From the NCBI GenBank assembly GCA_964345235.1, contig CAYFQE010000005.1, positions 1 to 64,000 of the forward strand: a stretch of DNA of 64,000 nt, written 5' to 3'. Positions 48,414 through 57,600 of this stretch are shown piece by piece. The stretch's first letter is position 1; each line of letters opens with the position of its first letter. The translations under genes and the position numbers were made by a program. The DNA is from Scatomorpha sp964345235. GTDB taxonomy: Bacteria; Bacillota; Clostridia; Oscillospirales; Oscillospiraceae. Below the pieces are notes generated by a model that was not told where the DNA came from, ran no database searches, and was given only the letters and a program-made list of their open reading frames with translations.

Positions 48414-50285
48414 TTAGTTGTACCAGAAAAGATAATCGTAATAGTTTGAATAATCTTTTTCCCAGTTTTTGCGCTCTGCGCAGAGCGTTGGTTCTATTCC
48501 CCGCTCTTTGAGCCAAGCCAGCGTGTATTCCGAATTTCTTTCGGGTCTTATGCTCCAGTGTCTGTAGAATTTTTGGGGAGAGTCGCCACCATCCTTTTCA
48601 ATTATCACATAGGACAGAAATACAGAGCAGTCATAGTAATTTCCTAGAGCTTTTTCATCGTGCAGTATGCTCAAGTGGCCTATATTGCCGTTTTCGGCAT
48701 CCTTCATAACAGCGTTCTCGTAGAAGTCTCTAAAGCGCTTCATTCCCCATTCTTCCGAAAATTGCTCATGCTTTTCAATGCGATTCTCGAACAGAAAATC
48801 GAGTTCTATGTAAGCGTATGTCTCCTTCATGTTTTTAAAATCGAGCTTGAGCCGCTCCAACACAATTGGTTTTAGATTAATGAAGCGTTCCATGGCCTTC
48901 AGCGCCTCGGGCAGGTCCTCATAGCTGCCGTTTGGATTGTAATAGAATCTATATTCGCGAGCCAGTTTCGAGCCGTCTTTAAGCTCATAGTTTAGTTCAA
49001 TGTAAAACTGAATCTCATCGTCTTTTTCAAAGCTTTCAGCTTCGCTTTCGACCAAAATTTTGTGCAATTCTATCGCTTCATTTATTACTTCGATATTCTC
49101 GCAGTCTTTAAGTTCGGGCCCTCTTGCGGATATGCTGAACGACTTTACATTCTCGGGCATGGGTATTCTTTTTTCGTAGCCGAGCACATCGAGCTTTAAG
49201 CACAAAACAAAGGCGATGATTACAAGCGAAACTCCCAAAAACATGAAATTCGACTTTTTATTTTTAAAGCAGTCCAGCTTTTTCTCGAGCAGGGCCTCGC
49301 CGACATAGTAGCCGACGGCCGCCGCTGTGAGCGCGCAAATCAAAAAGAGTGTGAAGCTCACACCGCCCCTAAGATTTCCGAAGAAGATGGAATAGAGTAT
49401 GACGCCGAGGACAAGAGCCGAGCCGAGTCCCATGCATACCCTGAACATCGGCCTCAGGCAGCTTTGGGAGATAAATTCTCCCGCCGTTTCCATCTTTCTT
49501 TTTTTGAAAAAGAGGGCTGAAATGAGTATGAAAACCACTGCTAGCAATGCGAAAACCCATAAATAGAGATCGCTTGAAACCCTCTCTTCGAAAAGTCCGA
49601 AAACAGGCCCTAAGAACAGCTTAACAGGCGGAGAGAGGTTTGTTATAAAAGCTTCAGGAAGTCCCTCGGCCACGAAGCCGAAGAGGAAGAGCTGGGCCAC
49701 GAAATTATATGCGGCATAGACAACAACTGCCACAAAGTTGAGTATCGCATAGATTAATATCGAAGCCGCTGCGCTTCCGCTTACATTGCAACACAAAACC
49801 GCCAAACCGTAGTAGCCCACGCTTATGAGAGTGCTTGCCTTTAGCCAATAGAGCAGAGCTCCGGCTATATTAATCTCCATTGATGACGAGAGTGCGAGCA
49901 TTAGCATGAAGATGAGAATATTTGCAAAAATAATGGGCAGTATTCCCGAGGCGACAGAAGTCAAAAACAGGTTCTCGCGCTTTAGAGGCAGAGAACTCGT
50001 AAAAACCGTACTGTTTTCGTTATACATAAACGAAAACACCAAAACTGCCGACAAAATCATAAATCCAAGACTTATGACAGCGGATCCTCCCCGCGCGACT
50101 TCCTCTATGAGTCTGTTGAAGTTTGCAATTGACGACTGTGTTTCATATGCGTGCTCGGACACGCCCTTGTTTATTATGGTACCCGAGAGTATTAAAATCC
50201 AAATAAAGAAGTAGGAAAGCCAAAGCGGCATAAAGCGTCTCAGATTCTTTTTAAAGATTGTCGGCTCAAATATTGAGGCTTTCAT
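48414..50285 (-). CDS. ABC transporter permease of a GntR-regulated (Ytr-like) system
   Basis: The 623-residue protein has about seven N-terminal hydrophobic helices (residues 15-265), then two or three more (about 285-370), and a large C-terminal extracytoplasmic domain (about 385-623) rich in charged and aromatic residues. That layout fits ABC-2-type permeases found with YtrA regulators. Its start overlaps the ATPase gene by 20 bases. The substrate is unknown. Related Ytr systems respond to cell-wall-active compounds. Confidence 0.75.
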   Translation of the reverse strand: MKASIFEPTIFKKNLRRFMPLWLSYFFIWILILSGTIINKGVSEHAYETQSSIANFNRLIEEVARGGSAVISLGFMILSAVLVFSFMYNENSTVFTSSLPLKRENLFLTSVASGILPIIFANILIFMLMLALSSSMEINIAGALLYWLKASTLISVGYYGLAVLCCNVSGSAAASILIYAILNFVAVVVYAAYNFVAQLFLFGFVAEGLPEAFITNLSPPVKLFLGPVFGLFEERVSSDLYLWVFALLAVVFILISALFFKKRKMETAGEFISQSCLRPMFRVCMGLGSALVLGVILYSIFFGNLRGGVSFTLFLICALTAAAVGYYVGEALLEKKLDCFKNKKSNFMFLGVSLVIIAFVLCLKLDVLGYEKRIPMPENVKSFSISARGPELKDCENIEVINEAIELHKILVESEAESFEKDDEIQFYIELNYELKDGSKLAREYRFYYNPNGSYEDLPEALKAMERFINLKPIVLERLKLDFKNMKETYAYIELDFLFENRIEKHEQFSEEWGMKRFRDFYENAVMKDAENGNIGHLSILHDEKALGNYYDCSVFLSYVIIEKDGGDSPQKFYRHWSIRPERNSEYTLAWLKERGIEPTLCAERKNWEKDYSNYYDYLFWYN

Positions 50286-51159
50286 GCTTTAATTCCTCTC
50301 CTTTCACTTCGTATATGAATATCTCCTCAAGACTTAGGGGCAGAGCATCGAGAAAAACGGGATTTAGCGCCTTGAGTTCCGATTCTATTTTTTCTCTGTT
50401 TCCCCTTACTATGAGTATCTGCATTCTGCCCTGCCTGGTCTCGTTTAGAATGTTCAGGGATTTTGGCAGCGCCGTGCCCTCGTTCAGTACAAGCTGCACC
50501 TTGGCAATGTTCTCCTGCAAATCGCTCAAGTTTCTCTCGACGAGCATCTTCCCGCGGCTTATTATGCCGACATGGTCGCAGACATCCTCGAGCTCTCTGA
50601 GGTTGTGAGAGGAGCTTATAACTGTGGTTCCGTTTTCGGCTACATCTTCCATAAGTAGCGACCAGACCTCGCGGCGCATGATGGGGTCGAGCCCGTCGAA
50701 GGGCTCGTCGAGCACGAGAAGCTCGGGGCGCAGAGAGAGCGCCAACCAGAAAGCTACCTGCTTTTTTTTGCCCTTTGAGAGCTTGCGCACAAGCTGTTTC
50801 GGGTCTATATCGAAGGACTCGGCAAGCTTATTAAAACGCTCTTCGTCAAAGCTTTTATATATGCCCTTGTAGAATTTCATCATATCTGAGGTCGAGGCCG
50901 TCGGGAAAGCGTAGACCTCGTCGGAGATAAAGGCGATTTTAGATTTTTGCATCACATTCTCGTAGACCTCTTCGCCGTTCATGAGTACCTTGCCCGAATC
51001 TGCCTTATATGTGCCGCTTATGTGCTTCATGCAGGTTGTTTTGCCCGAGCCGTTAGGGCCGACAAGTCCGTAGACACTGCCCCGCTCTACTTTCATATCA
51101 AGGCCGTTTAAAGCCTGCACCTCTCCGAAACTTTTATATAGCTTAATTATTTCAATCAT
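50266..51159 (-). CDS. ABC transporter ATP-binding protein (YtrB-like)
   Basis: The 297-residue protein has a Walker A GPNGSGKTT near residues 33-41, a signature LSKGKKKQ with Lys-rich composition, a Walker B ending LDEPFDGLDP and an H-loop (ISSSHNL). The C-terminal 80 residues form an accessory domain. It overlaps the GntR-type regulator gene by eight bases and the permease by 20 bases, so the three are one translationally coupled unit. Confidence 0.85.
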   Translation of the reverse strand: MIEIIKLYKSFGEVQALNGLDMKVERGSVYGLVGPNGSGKTTCMKHISGTYKADSGKVLMNGEEVYENVMQKSKIAFISDEVYAFPTASTSDMMKFYKGIYKSFDEERFNKLAESFDIDPKQLVRKLSKGKKKQVAFWLALSLRPELLVLDEPFDGLDPIMRREVWSLLMEDVAENGTTVISSSHNLRELEDVCDHVGIISRGKMLVERNLSDLQENIAKVQLVLNEGTALPKSLNILNETRQGRMQILIVRGNREKIESELKALNPVFLDALPLSLEEIFIYEVKGEELKHESLNI

Positions 51160-51523
51160 TTGATTCCGTCTCCTTTGCGCCTATAAGTTTACGCAAGTCC
51201 TCGGGCTTCTCTCCGAGAAATATGAGCTCCGTGGCAGTCTCGACAAAGCTTCGGAGCAAACGCTCTTTTCTATCAGTGCTGACATACTCCCGCACAGAGA
51301 CATAGTTTCCCTTGCCCTGTATGGAATATATGTACCCCTCTGCCTCTAGCTCGGTATAGGCCCTTTGTATGGTGTTGGGATTTATCGAGAGCTCGCTCGC
51401 CAGCTCCCTCACCGAGGGGAGCTTTTCATCGGGCTGCATGATGCCGCCTATTATGAGCTCGCGAAATGAGTTTTTTATCTGCTCGTAGATTGGTGTTGAA
51501 TCTCTGAAATTGAGCGAGATCAC
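51152..51523 (-). CDS. GntR-family (YtrA subfamily) transcriptional regulator
   Basis: I place the start at the GTG at 51523, with AGAGAGG eight bases upstream; a GTG three codons earlier is less well placed. The 123-residue protein has a GntR winged helix (PIYEQIKNSFRELIIGG, then LPSVRELASELSINPNTIQRAYTELE) and a short C-terminal dimerisation helix, as in YtrA. Such regulators repress their own ABC operon. A perfect inverted repeat overlapping the promoter is the likely operator. Confidence 0.9.
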   Translation of the reverse strand: MISLNFRDSTPIYEQIKNSFRELIIGGIMQPDEKLPSVRELASELSINPNTIQRAYTELEAEGYIYSIQGKGNYVSVREYVSTDRKERLLRSFVETATELIFLGEKPEDLRKLIGAKETESND

Positions 51524-51556
51524 GCCTTTCACCTCTCTCTGTATTCAAGCGCAACT

Positions 51557-51575
51557 GTACTAGTTGTGCTAGTAC
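51557..51575 (-). promoter_or_regulatory. Perfect inverted repeat, probable YtrA-type operator
   Basis: GTACTAG (51557-51563), five bases, CTAGTAC (51569-51575) is a perfect dyad. It lies directly downstream of the promoter -10, about 35 bases before the regulator start codon, where binding would block transcription. Confidence 0.75.
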
Positions 51576-51579
51576 GATT

Positions 51580-51609
51580 ATATTAAAGCAGAAGACTTGA
51601 GTTTGTCAA
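51580..51609 (-). promoter_or_regulatory. Promoter of the GntR-ABC operon
   Basis: On the minus strand TTGACA (51609-51604) and TAATAT (51585-51580) are separated by 18 bases. Confidence 0.6.
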
Positions 51610-51624
51610 GTAAAAATTAATAAA

Positions 51625-51745
51625 ACAGTGCGTTGCAAAAGAACAATCCCTCATTCAAAAAATCACTTGATTTTTTGACAGCTCCCTTTACGCAAGCGAG
51701 CCGTTTTGTTTGCAAATTTTGAGAATATATGATTTTACGGAATGG
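51625..51745. repeat. Intergenic hairpin repeat (copy B), left boundary of an AT-rich island
   Basis: Three blocks in order: GCAAAAGAACAATCCC near 51635-51650; a perfect stem TCAAAAAATC/GATTTTTTGA (51655-51678) followed by CTCCCTTTACG; and GCAAATTTTGAGA with TTTTACGG (51712-51739). The same blocks in the same order and orientation recur at 53411-53606. Confidence 0.6.
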
Positions 51746-51919
51746 TCTCGTGTCATAATTATGATAACGGTAGATATTAACGATGAAATCGGGCTTTCGA
51801 ACCCTCTATGAGAAATAAAAAAATAAATTAACGGAAAAACGGGAGTTAAATTAAAGTTAGACTTGAAAATAACGCCTTTTATTTGTACAATAAATTTACA
51901 TAAAGGGGGGGAGTATAAG

Positions 51920-53104
51920 ATGATAAAAAGAAAAATAACCGGAAAACTAATAGAAGTTGCAAAACAAGTGCCTGTGGTAACTATAATCGGACCTAGACAG
52001 TCCGGAAAAACTACCTTGGTGAAGGAATGTTTTCCGGAATACAATTATGTCAATTTAGAAGATCCGGTTAATAGAATGTTAGCAACAGAAGATTACAGAG
52101 GCTTTTTTGCAAGCTATAAAGAACCGCTAATCATAGACGAAGTTCAACGAGTGCCTGAACTTCTTTCAGCGATACAAGTTATGGTTGACGAAGATAGAAG
52201 AAAGAATGGACGTTTTATTCTTACGGGTAGTCACCAACCTCGTTTACAAAAAGGAATTGCACAATCACTGGCAGGTAGAACCAGTATATTAACTTTACTT
52301 CCTTTAAGCATGGATGAACTTGCAGAAGAAGGAAATTTAGAGGGATTGTCTACTGATAATTTATTAATTCAGGGTTTTATGCCTGAACTATATAGAGAGG
52401 GCTCAAGAAAGCATCTCGTTTATTATAGAGATTATCTAAATACCTATGTGGAAAAAGATTTACGAGAAATGTTAGAACTTAAGAACTTAGATAAGTTTCT
52501 AAGATTCTTAACCTTGCTTGCAGGCAGGGTTGGACAGGTTGTAAACTTATCAGCTATGTCAGGAGAGGTGGGAGTTTCATCTACAACTTTGTCTGAATGG
52601 CTATCCGTGCTCGAAGCATCTTATATTGTTTATAAGTTGCAACCATATTTTTCTAATATTGCGAAACGACAAATTAAATCACCAAAAATTTATTTCACCG
52701 AAATTGGCTTGGCCTCATACCTATTAGGGATAGAAACAGAAAATCAAGCAAATAGAGATCCATTAAGAGGAAATCTTTTTGAAAATTTAATTGTTTCTGA
52801 GGTCTTAAAATCAAGATTAAATGAAAACCAAAATCCGAATATTTTTTATATGAGAACAGAAAAGGGGGTTGAGGTAGATTTGATTGTAAGGAAAGAAAAT
52901 ATTTTATATCCATTTGAAATAAAAACATCCATGACACCAAATAAGTCATTCTCTAAGCACTTACTATCTTTTGTAGAAGCAGAAGAAAATGCAAAGAATC
53001 CAAAAATTATTTATACCGGGCAATCTTATCCACAATTTAATGGTGTTGAATATGTTAATTTTAAAGATTTGGAAAAATACATAAATTCCCGTGAATTTTA
53101 TTAA
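51920..53104 (+). CDS. AAA ATPase with DUF4143 domain
   Basis: The start is the ATG at 51920 behind GGGGGGAG; the upstream extension is AT-rich leader. The 394-residue protein has an AAA_14 domain with Walker A GPRQSGKTT (24-32), Walker B LIIDEVQRVPEL and sensor FILTGSHQ, then a DUF4143 domain. The end carries EVDLIV and PFEIK spaced as in PD-(D/E)XK nuclease-like folds. The role of these ATPases is not established. Base composition is clearly more AT-rich than the neighbours, and related repeats bracket the gene, so transfer is likely. It ends tail to tail with the next gene. Confidence 0.88.
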   Translation: MIKRKITGKLIEVAKQVPVVTIIGPRQSGKTTLVKECFPEYNYVNLEDPVNRMLATEDYRGFFASYKEPLIIDEVQRVPELLSAIQVMVDEDRRKNGRFILTGSHQPRLQKGIAQSLAGRTSILTLLPLSMDELAEEGNLEGLSTDNLLIQGFMPELYREGSRKHLVYYRDYLNTYVEKDLREMLELKNLDKFLRFLTLLAGRVGQVVNLSAMSGEVGVSSTTLSEWLSVLEASYIVYKLQPYFSNIAKRQIKSPKIYFTEIGLASYLLGIETENQANRDPLRGNLFENLIVSEVLKSRLNENQNPNIFYMRTEKGVEVDLIVRKENILYPFEIKTSMTPNKSFSKHLLSFVEAEENAKNPKIIYTGQSYPQFNGVEYVNFKDLEKYINSREFY

Positions 53105-53352
53105 AAGAAGTTAATTTCCAATTTGCCCGAGTCAAGTAAAGTCATTATAGACACTCCGTCGAATACAGGGTCGCTGACAGCGCTTTCAAAATTATCGTAG
53201 TATTTTATAAGCGTTCCATACCATATATAGAAAGTATAAACGCTATTCTCCGCACTTATGTCCAATCCGCACTGACAGCCTTTGTATAAGAAATATATGC
53301 CGCAACCGTCATATATCATTGTATGCCTAATTTCGTTTAGAGTTATATTCAT
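53101..53352 (-). CDS. Small uncharacterised protein in the AT-rich island
   Basis: I do not recognise this 83-residue protein. The ATG at 53352 has GGAGAAG upstream. It has no signal peptide; it is rich in Tyr, Phe and Gly with two close Cys (CQC near residue 26), and ends in a hydrophobic Phe-Phe. It resembles small immunity-type or phage-type proteins only in general character. Its stop codon overlaps that of the convergent ATPase gene (53101-53104). Confidence 0.55.
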   Translation of the reverse strand: MNITLNEIRHTMIYDGCGIYFLYKGCQCGLDISAENSVYTFYIWYGTLIKYYDNFESAVSDPVFDGVSIMTLLDSGKLEINFF

Positions 53353-53410
53353 TTTTGCTCTTCTCCAATTCGTCTTTAGCAAAAGCTTACTGCTTTAATG
53401 GCCTATGCAT

Positions 53411-53606
53411 TCCAAGCGACAATCCCAGTCAAAAACACTTGATTTTTGACTGTTTCCCTTTCACGGTGGAGCCAAGGGAAAGTGCAAGTCGTGAGCTTTG
53501 AGCATCAATCCCCCCTGTCGCGGCTTGCGCCGCGCCTTCCCCCCTTTACACAAGGTGGGCATTGGCTTATAGCAAATTTGGAGATTTTACGATTTTTACG
53601 GAAGAT
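53411..53606. repeat. Intergenic hairpin repeat (copy C), right boundary of the AT-rich island
   Basis: Contains AAGCGACAATCCC; the stem AGTCAAAAA/TTTTTGACT (53427-53451) followed by TTTCCCTTTCACGG; an additional C-rich module CAATCCCCCCTGTCG with stem GCGGC/GCCGC (53520-53533) and CCCCCCTTTACACAAGG; and GCAAATTTGGAGA with TTTTTACGG. The outer blocks match copy B, and the C-rich module matches copy A at 14422. No gene is seen from 53353 to 53638. Confidence 0.6.
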
Positions 53607-53638
53607 ATTTCTAAATATTTAATACCAACGCCATGAGC

Positions 53639-54634
53639 TTATAGTATAAAGCCGCCGCCGAGGAGTTCGTTTTCAAAATAAATGGCGGCTGTCTGCATTT
53701 TGGCGGGCGCTCGGAGCTCTTTTTCAAAGAAAAGTCTGCCCCTCGCTTCTTTTAAGGGCATAAACTCCGCATCTAAAAACCCTACGGAGTGGCGCACACG
53801 GACTTTTACTTTTTTAGGCTCATATAGACCCTCGTTTATCCATGAAATATCGCCAATCTCAACTTCTCTTGTCATAAGCTCCTCGGGGTCTGCCAGAAAT
53901 ACCGTGTTTGTTTCGGGGTCTATATCAGATACAAACACTCTTTTGCCCACAGCCACATTTATGCCCCTTCTCTGTCCGCGGGTAAAGTGATAGGCGCCCT
54001 CGTGTTTGCCGACGACTTTCCCTTTATATACCATGTCGCCGGAAGTTTTTTCGGAAATTTTATCCTCTATCCACTTGGCATAGTCGCCGTCGGGCACAAA
54101 GCAGACCTCCATGCTGTCGGGCTTTTCGGCAGATTTAAGCCCCATTTCCTTTGCCATTGCTCTGGTTTTGCTCTTTGTGAAATCTCCAAGAGGCAAAATT
54201 AGCCTTGAGCACTGCTCTCTACCGAGCCGCGCTAACATATAGCTTTGGTCGTTGGGCGCTTCGCCGCAATAAATTCTGCCGCCCCGTGCCTTTGCATAGT
54301 GGCCTGTGGCAATGTAATCGGCTCCGAGAGAGTTGGCCTTTTCGATAAGATTTTTAAACTTAAATTCCCTGTTGCAGATTATGCAGGGGTTGGGTGTCAT
54401 GCCCCTGAGATAGGCATCCAAGAACGGCTTTTTGACTTTTTCGTAAAATTCCTCGGGCTTTTCGTCAAATGAAAAACTAAAGCCCCGGGAGAGCGCTTCT
54501 TTTTCGATTTTCTCAACATCTTCGCTCTTGTTTGTGACGAGATAGTGGCAGTGCACTTTAAAGCCCATGTTTTTAAGAAGTTCTGCCGAAAGAGAGGAAT
54601 CGACACCGCCCGAATAGCCGAGAACAAGCTTCAT
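53639..54634 (-). CDS. mnmA: tRNA-specific 2-thiouridylase MnmA
   Basis: The 331-residue protein has the PP-loop GYSGGVDSS (residues 6-14), the catalytic Cys in NPCIICN (about residue 83) and the second Cys in EVCFVPDG (about 170-175), then the C-terminal beta-barrel. It puts sulfur on U34 of Lys, Glu and Gln tRNAs. It overlaps mnmG by four bases. The two act on the same wobble base, so coupling makes sense. Confidence 0.94.
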   Translation of the reverse strand: MKLVLGYSGGVDSSLSAELLKNMGFKVHCHYLVTNKSEDVEKIEKEALSRGFSFSFDEKPEEFYEKVKKPFLDAYLRGMTPNPCIICNREFKFKNLIEKANSLGADYIATGHYAKARGGRIYCGEAPNDQSYMLARLGREQCSRLILPLGDFTKSKTRAMAKEMGLKSAEKPDSMEVCFVPDGDYAKWIEDKISEKTSGDMVYKGKVVGKHEGAYHFTRGQRRGINVAVGKRVFVSDIDPETNTVFLADPEELMTREVEIGDISWINEGLYEPKKVKVRVRHSVGFLDAEFMPLKEARGRLFFEKELRAPAKMQTAAIYFENELLGGGFIL

Positions 54635-56511
54635 ATGCCTCGCGCTCTCCTCTCTAAGTGCAGCATGAGCGCCGCCATATCTGCCGGAGAAACACCCGAA
54701 ACACGGGAAGCCATACCTATATTGCTCGGTTTTATTCGGCTGAGCTTTTCTATCGCCTCGGTGCGCATTCCTTTAATTTCGCTGTAGTCGAGATTTTCGG
54801 GGAGCGCTCTGCCCTCGGCCTTTTTAAATTCTTCTATTTGCTTGAGCTGTCTTTTTATATAGCCCTCATATTTAATGTTAATTTCTACCTGCTCTATGAT
54901 TTCTTTGCTGAGCTGCGGTCTTTCGGGGTCGAACGGCTCTAAACTCTCGTATGTCACCCGCGGTCTGCGTACAAGGCTTGCAAGAGAAATTCCCGATGGC
55001 GGGAGCTTTTCATCAAAAGTATCTAAAAGCTCCTCGAGCTCCTTTGTCGGGCCTATGTGAAATTTTTCGAGGCGGGCTATTTCTTTATCCACGCTCTCGT
55101 ATTTCTCCAGCGTTTCGTTGAGTTCTTCAAGGCTTACAAGGCCGAGTTTATATCCCATTTCTCTCATGCGTATGTCGGCATTGTCTTGTCTGTGTATGAG
55201 CCTGTATTCCGAGCGCGAGGTGAGCATTCTGTAGGGCTCGGGAGTTCCCTTGGTGCAAAGATCGTCTATGAGTATGCCGATGTAGCCGTCGGAGCGCTCG
55301 AGGACAAAGGGCTCCTCATTCTTCAGTTTCCGGGCTGCGTTCACTCCCGCCACAAAGCCCTGCACGGCCGCCTCTTCATATCCCGAGGAACCGTTGAACT
55401 GGCCTGCGCCGTATATATTCTCTATGGCTTTAAGCTCCATTGTGGGATAGAGCTCTCTCGGGTCGATGCAGTCGTATTCTATTGCATAGCCGAAACGGCT
55501 TATTTCGGCCTGTTCTAAGCCCTTTATGCTCCTTATCGCGCTCAGCTGAACTTCTTCGGGCATTGAAGAGCTCATACCCTGTACATAGAGCTCTTCGGTG
55601 TTCTCGCCCATTGGCTCTAAAAACACCTGATGTCTCTGTTTGTCGGGGAATACCATTATCTTTGTTTCGATGCTGGGGCAGTAGCGCGGACCGACACCCT
55701 CGATAACTCCCGAATAAATGGGAGAGCGGGAAATATTTTCTCTTAAAATTTCGTGCGTTCTTTCGTTTGTATATGTCAGATGACAGAGCGCCGTGTTCTT
55801 AGGCTCGAAATCTGTGGAATAGGAAAAAGGAATCGGGTCGCTGTCGCCCTCTTGAATTTCCATTACATCGAAGTTTACGCTCCTTCTGTTTATTCTCGGA
55901 GGCGTACCTGTTTTAAAGCGGCGCAGACTGAGCCCCAAAGACTCTAAACTTTTAGAGAGCTCTGTCGCCGGCTTGAGCCCGTCGGGTCCCGAATCTATTC
56001 TGTTCTCACCCACGGTTATAACTCCGCCGAGGAAGGTGCCGCTTGCGATTATGAGCGCGCGGCAGGAGTAAACTCCGCCGCCCGAGGATACTACCGCGCT
56101 CAGCTTTCCATCTTGGCACTCGACCTCGACTATCTCCGTTTGAATGAGCCTTAGGTTCTCTTGAAGCTCAAGCTCGTGCTTCATGAGCTCCTGATAGCGC
56201 CGTCTGTCGGTCTGAGTTCTTGTTGAGCGAACCGCCGGCCCCTTGCCCGTGTTGAGCGCTCTGTATTGTATGGCGGCTCTGTCGGCAACCTTGGCCATTA
56301 TGCCCCCGAGGGCATCGAGCTCTCTGACAAGCTGCGCCTTTGCGGTGCCGCCTATCGAGGGGTTGCAGGGAAGATTTCCGACACTGTCGAGATTTATTGA
56401 AAAGCAGATGACGCTCATGCCGAGCTTTGCCGCCGCTATTGCGGCCTCTATCCCGGCATGACCTGCCCCTATTACTGCTACATCGCATTTTCCGGCTTCG
56501 TATCTTTTCAT
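54631..56511 (-). CDS. mnmG: tRNA U34 carboxymethylaminomethyl-modifying enzyme MnmG (GidA)
   Basis: The 626-residue FAD protein has the Rossmann motif GAGHAGIEAA (residues 15-24), the NPSIGGTAKAQLVRELDALGG motif in two parts, and the C-terminal GidA helical domain (LSRIKPSNIGMASRVSGVSPAD). With MnmE it modifies U34 at C5. The gene has its own promoter and is followed by overlapping mnmA. MnmE is not in the window. Confidence 0.96.
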   Translation of the reverse strand: MKRYEAGKCDVAVIGAGHAGIEAAIAAAKLGMSVICFSINLDSVGNLPCNPSIGGTAKAQLVRELDALGGIMAKVADRAAIQYRALNTGKGPAVRSTRTQTDRRRYQELMKHELELQENLRLIQTEIVEVECQDGKLSAVVSSGGGVYSCRALIIASGTFLGGVITVGENRIDSGPDGLKPATELSKSLESLGLSLRRFKTGTPPRINRRSVNFDVMEIQEGDSDPIPFSYSTDFEPKNTALCHLTYTNERTHEILRENISRSPIYSGVIEGVGPRYCPSIETKIMVFPDKQRHQVFLEPMGENTEELYVQGMSSSMPEEVQLSAIRSIKGLEQAEISRFGYAIEYDCIDPRELYPTMELKAIENIYGAGQFNGSSGYEEAAVQGFVAGVNAARKLKNEEPFVLERSDGYIGILIDDLCTKGTPEPYRMLTSRSEYRLIHRQDNADIRMREMGYKLGLVSLEELNETLEKYESVDKEIARLEKFHIGPTKELEELLDTFDEKLPPSGISLASLVRRPRVTYESLEPFDPERPQLSKEIIEQVEINIKYEGYIKRQLKQIEEFKKAEGRALPENLDYSEIKGMRTEAIEKLSRIKPSNIGMASRVSGVSPADMAALMLHLERRARGI

Positions 56512-56546
56512 TCACTCTCATCATTTCAAAGTATTTTTGCCTTTTG

Positions 56547-56575
56547 ATTATACATTTAACGGCGCTTTCAATCAA
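56547..56575 (-). promoter_or_regulatory. Promoter of mnmG-mnmA
   Basis: On the minus strand TTGATT (56575-56570) and TATAAT (56552-56547) are separated by 17 bases, 36 bases before the mnmG start. Confidence 0.75.
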
Positions 56576-56665
56576 ATAATTTTATCTCTAAAGCCCATTT
56601 GAAGGCTCTTATTTCCTGCACATTTTTAAATAAAAAAATATTTTTAAAAAATTTTAAAAAAGGGC

Positions 56666-56693
56666 TTGCTTTATTTCGCTAATGTGTTATCAT
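56666..56693 (+). promoter_or_regulatory. Promoter of the amino-acid ABC operon
   Basis: TTGCTT (56666-56671) and TATCAT (56688-56693) with a 16 bp spacer lie about 65 bases before the binding-protein start. Confidence 0.6.
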
Positions 56694-56756
56694 GCTAATG
56701 TATTAAATTTATTGGTGTGAATTTCTCAATTAGAGCTCACCGAAAGGAGAAAGAAA

Positions 56757-57584
56757 ATGAAAAGGTTTATAACCATCCTACTCGCACTACTTATGATTGC
56801 TTCTTTGGCAGCTTGCGGAGCGGCCCCTGCCGAGCCCAAGACCGAGACAACAGCGGCGCCTCCCGCTGAGAAATTCGTCTTCAAGCACGGATACGACAAA
56901 GACTATCCCCCCTATTCCTTTATCCAAGAGGACGGCACTGACGGAGGCTTCGATGTTGAACTTGCCAAGGCTGTTTGTGAGAAACTCGACTGGGAATATG
57001 AGGGTGTGGCTCTTAACTGGGACGCAAAGGACATGGAGCTTAACTCCGGAGCCTGTGACTGCATCTGGTCGGGCTTTACTATAAACGGCCGTGAAGACGC
57101 CTATCTCTGGTCGAAGCCCTATTCCGACAATACCCAAAAAGTTCTCGTTCCCAAAGACAGTGATATTAAAACTCTGGCAGACCTTGCGGGCAAGCAAGTT
57201 GCCGTGCAGGGCGCCACCTCGGCTTATGAAATGCTGACAAAAGCGGAAGAGGGCAGCGAGCTGAAGAAGCTGAAAGACAGCTTTGCGGGACTTTCGACCT
57301 ATGAAACATACACGGCCGCCATTGCGGATATGAACGCCGGAGCCATCGATGCGGTTGTTATCGATGTTACACAGGGCAACTTCCAAATCAGCAAGAACCC
57401 CAATCTCGTATTCTTAGATGAGGATTTGGCTACCGAGCAGTACGGCATAGGCTTTAGACTCGGCGATACGGAGCTAAGGGACAGCGTTGAAAAAGCAATA
57501 GCCGAACTCAAGAAGGACGGCACCTTCGAGGCGATTGGCAAAAAGTATCCCGACATATACGACTATTTGATTATGGAGCCCTAA
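56757..57584 (+). CDS. Polar amino-acid ABC transporter substrate-binding lipoprotein
   Basis: The 275-residue protein has a lipoprotein signal (LAACG, Cys about 20), a Thr/Glu/Pro linker, then a family-3 solute-binding domain: the DKDYPPYSFIQEDG start, GGFDVELAKAV, the WSGFTI/R segment for ligand carboxylate contact, and the GIGFRLGD motif. It would capture an amino acid outside the membrane. A strong terminator separates it from the permease gene, so the binding protein should be made in excess. The ligand is not predictable; the adjacent racemase gives a hint. Confidence 0.9.
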   Translation: MKRFITILLALLMIASLAACGAAPAEPKTETTAAPPAEKFVFKHGYDKDYPPYSFIQEDGTDGGFDVELAKAVCEKLDWEYEGVALNWDAKDMELNSGACDCIWSGFTINGREDAYLWSKPYSDNTQKVLVPKDSDIKTLADLAGKQVAVQGATSAYEMLTKAEEGSELKKLKDSFAGLSTYETYTAAIADMNAGAIDAVVIDVTQGNFQISKNPNLVFLDEDLATEQYGIGFRLGDTELRDSVEKAIAELKKDGTFEAIGKKYPDIYDYLIMEP

Positions 57585-57600
57585 AGCTCGAAAAACGCGA

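Noticed and set aside
51688..52044. 118-codon minus-strand frame over the start of the AAA ATPase gene
   Set aside because: It reads through the repeat and the ATPase coding region without a ribosome binding site or domain pattern.
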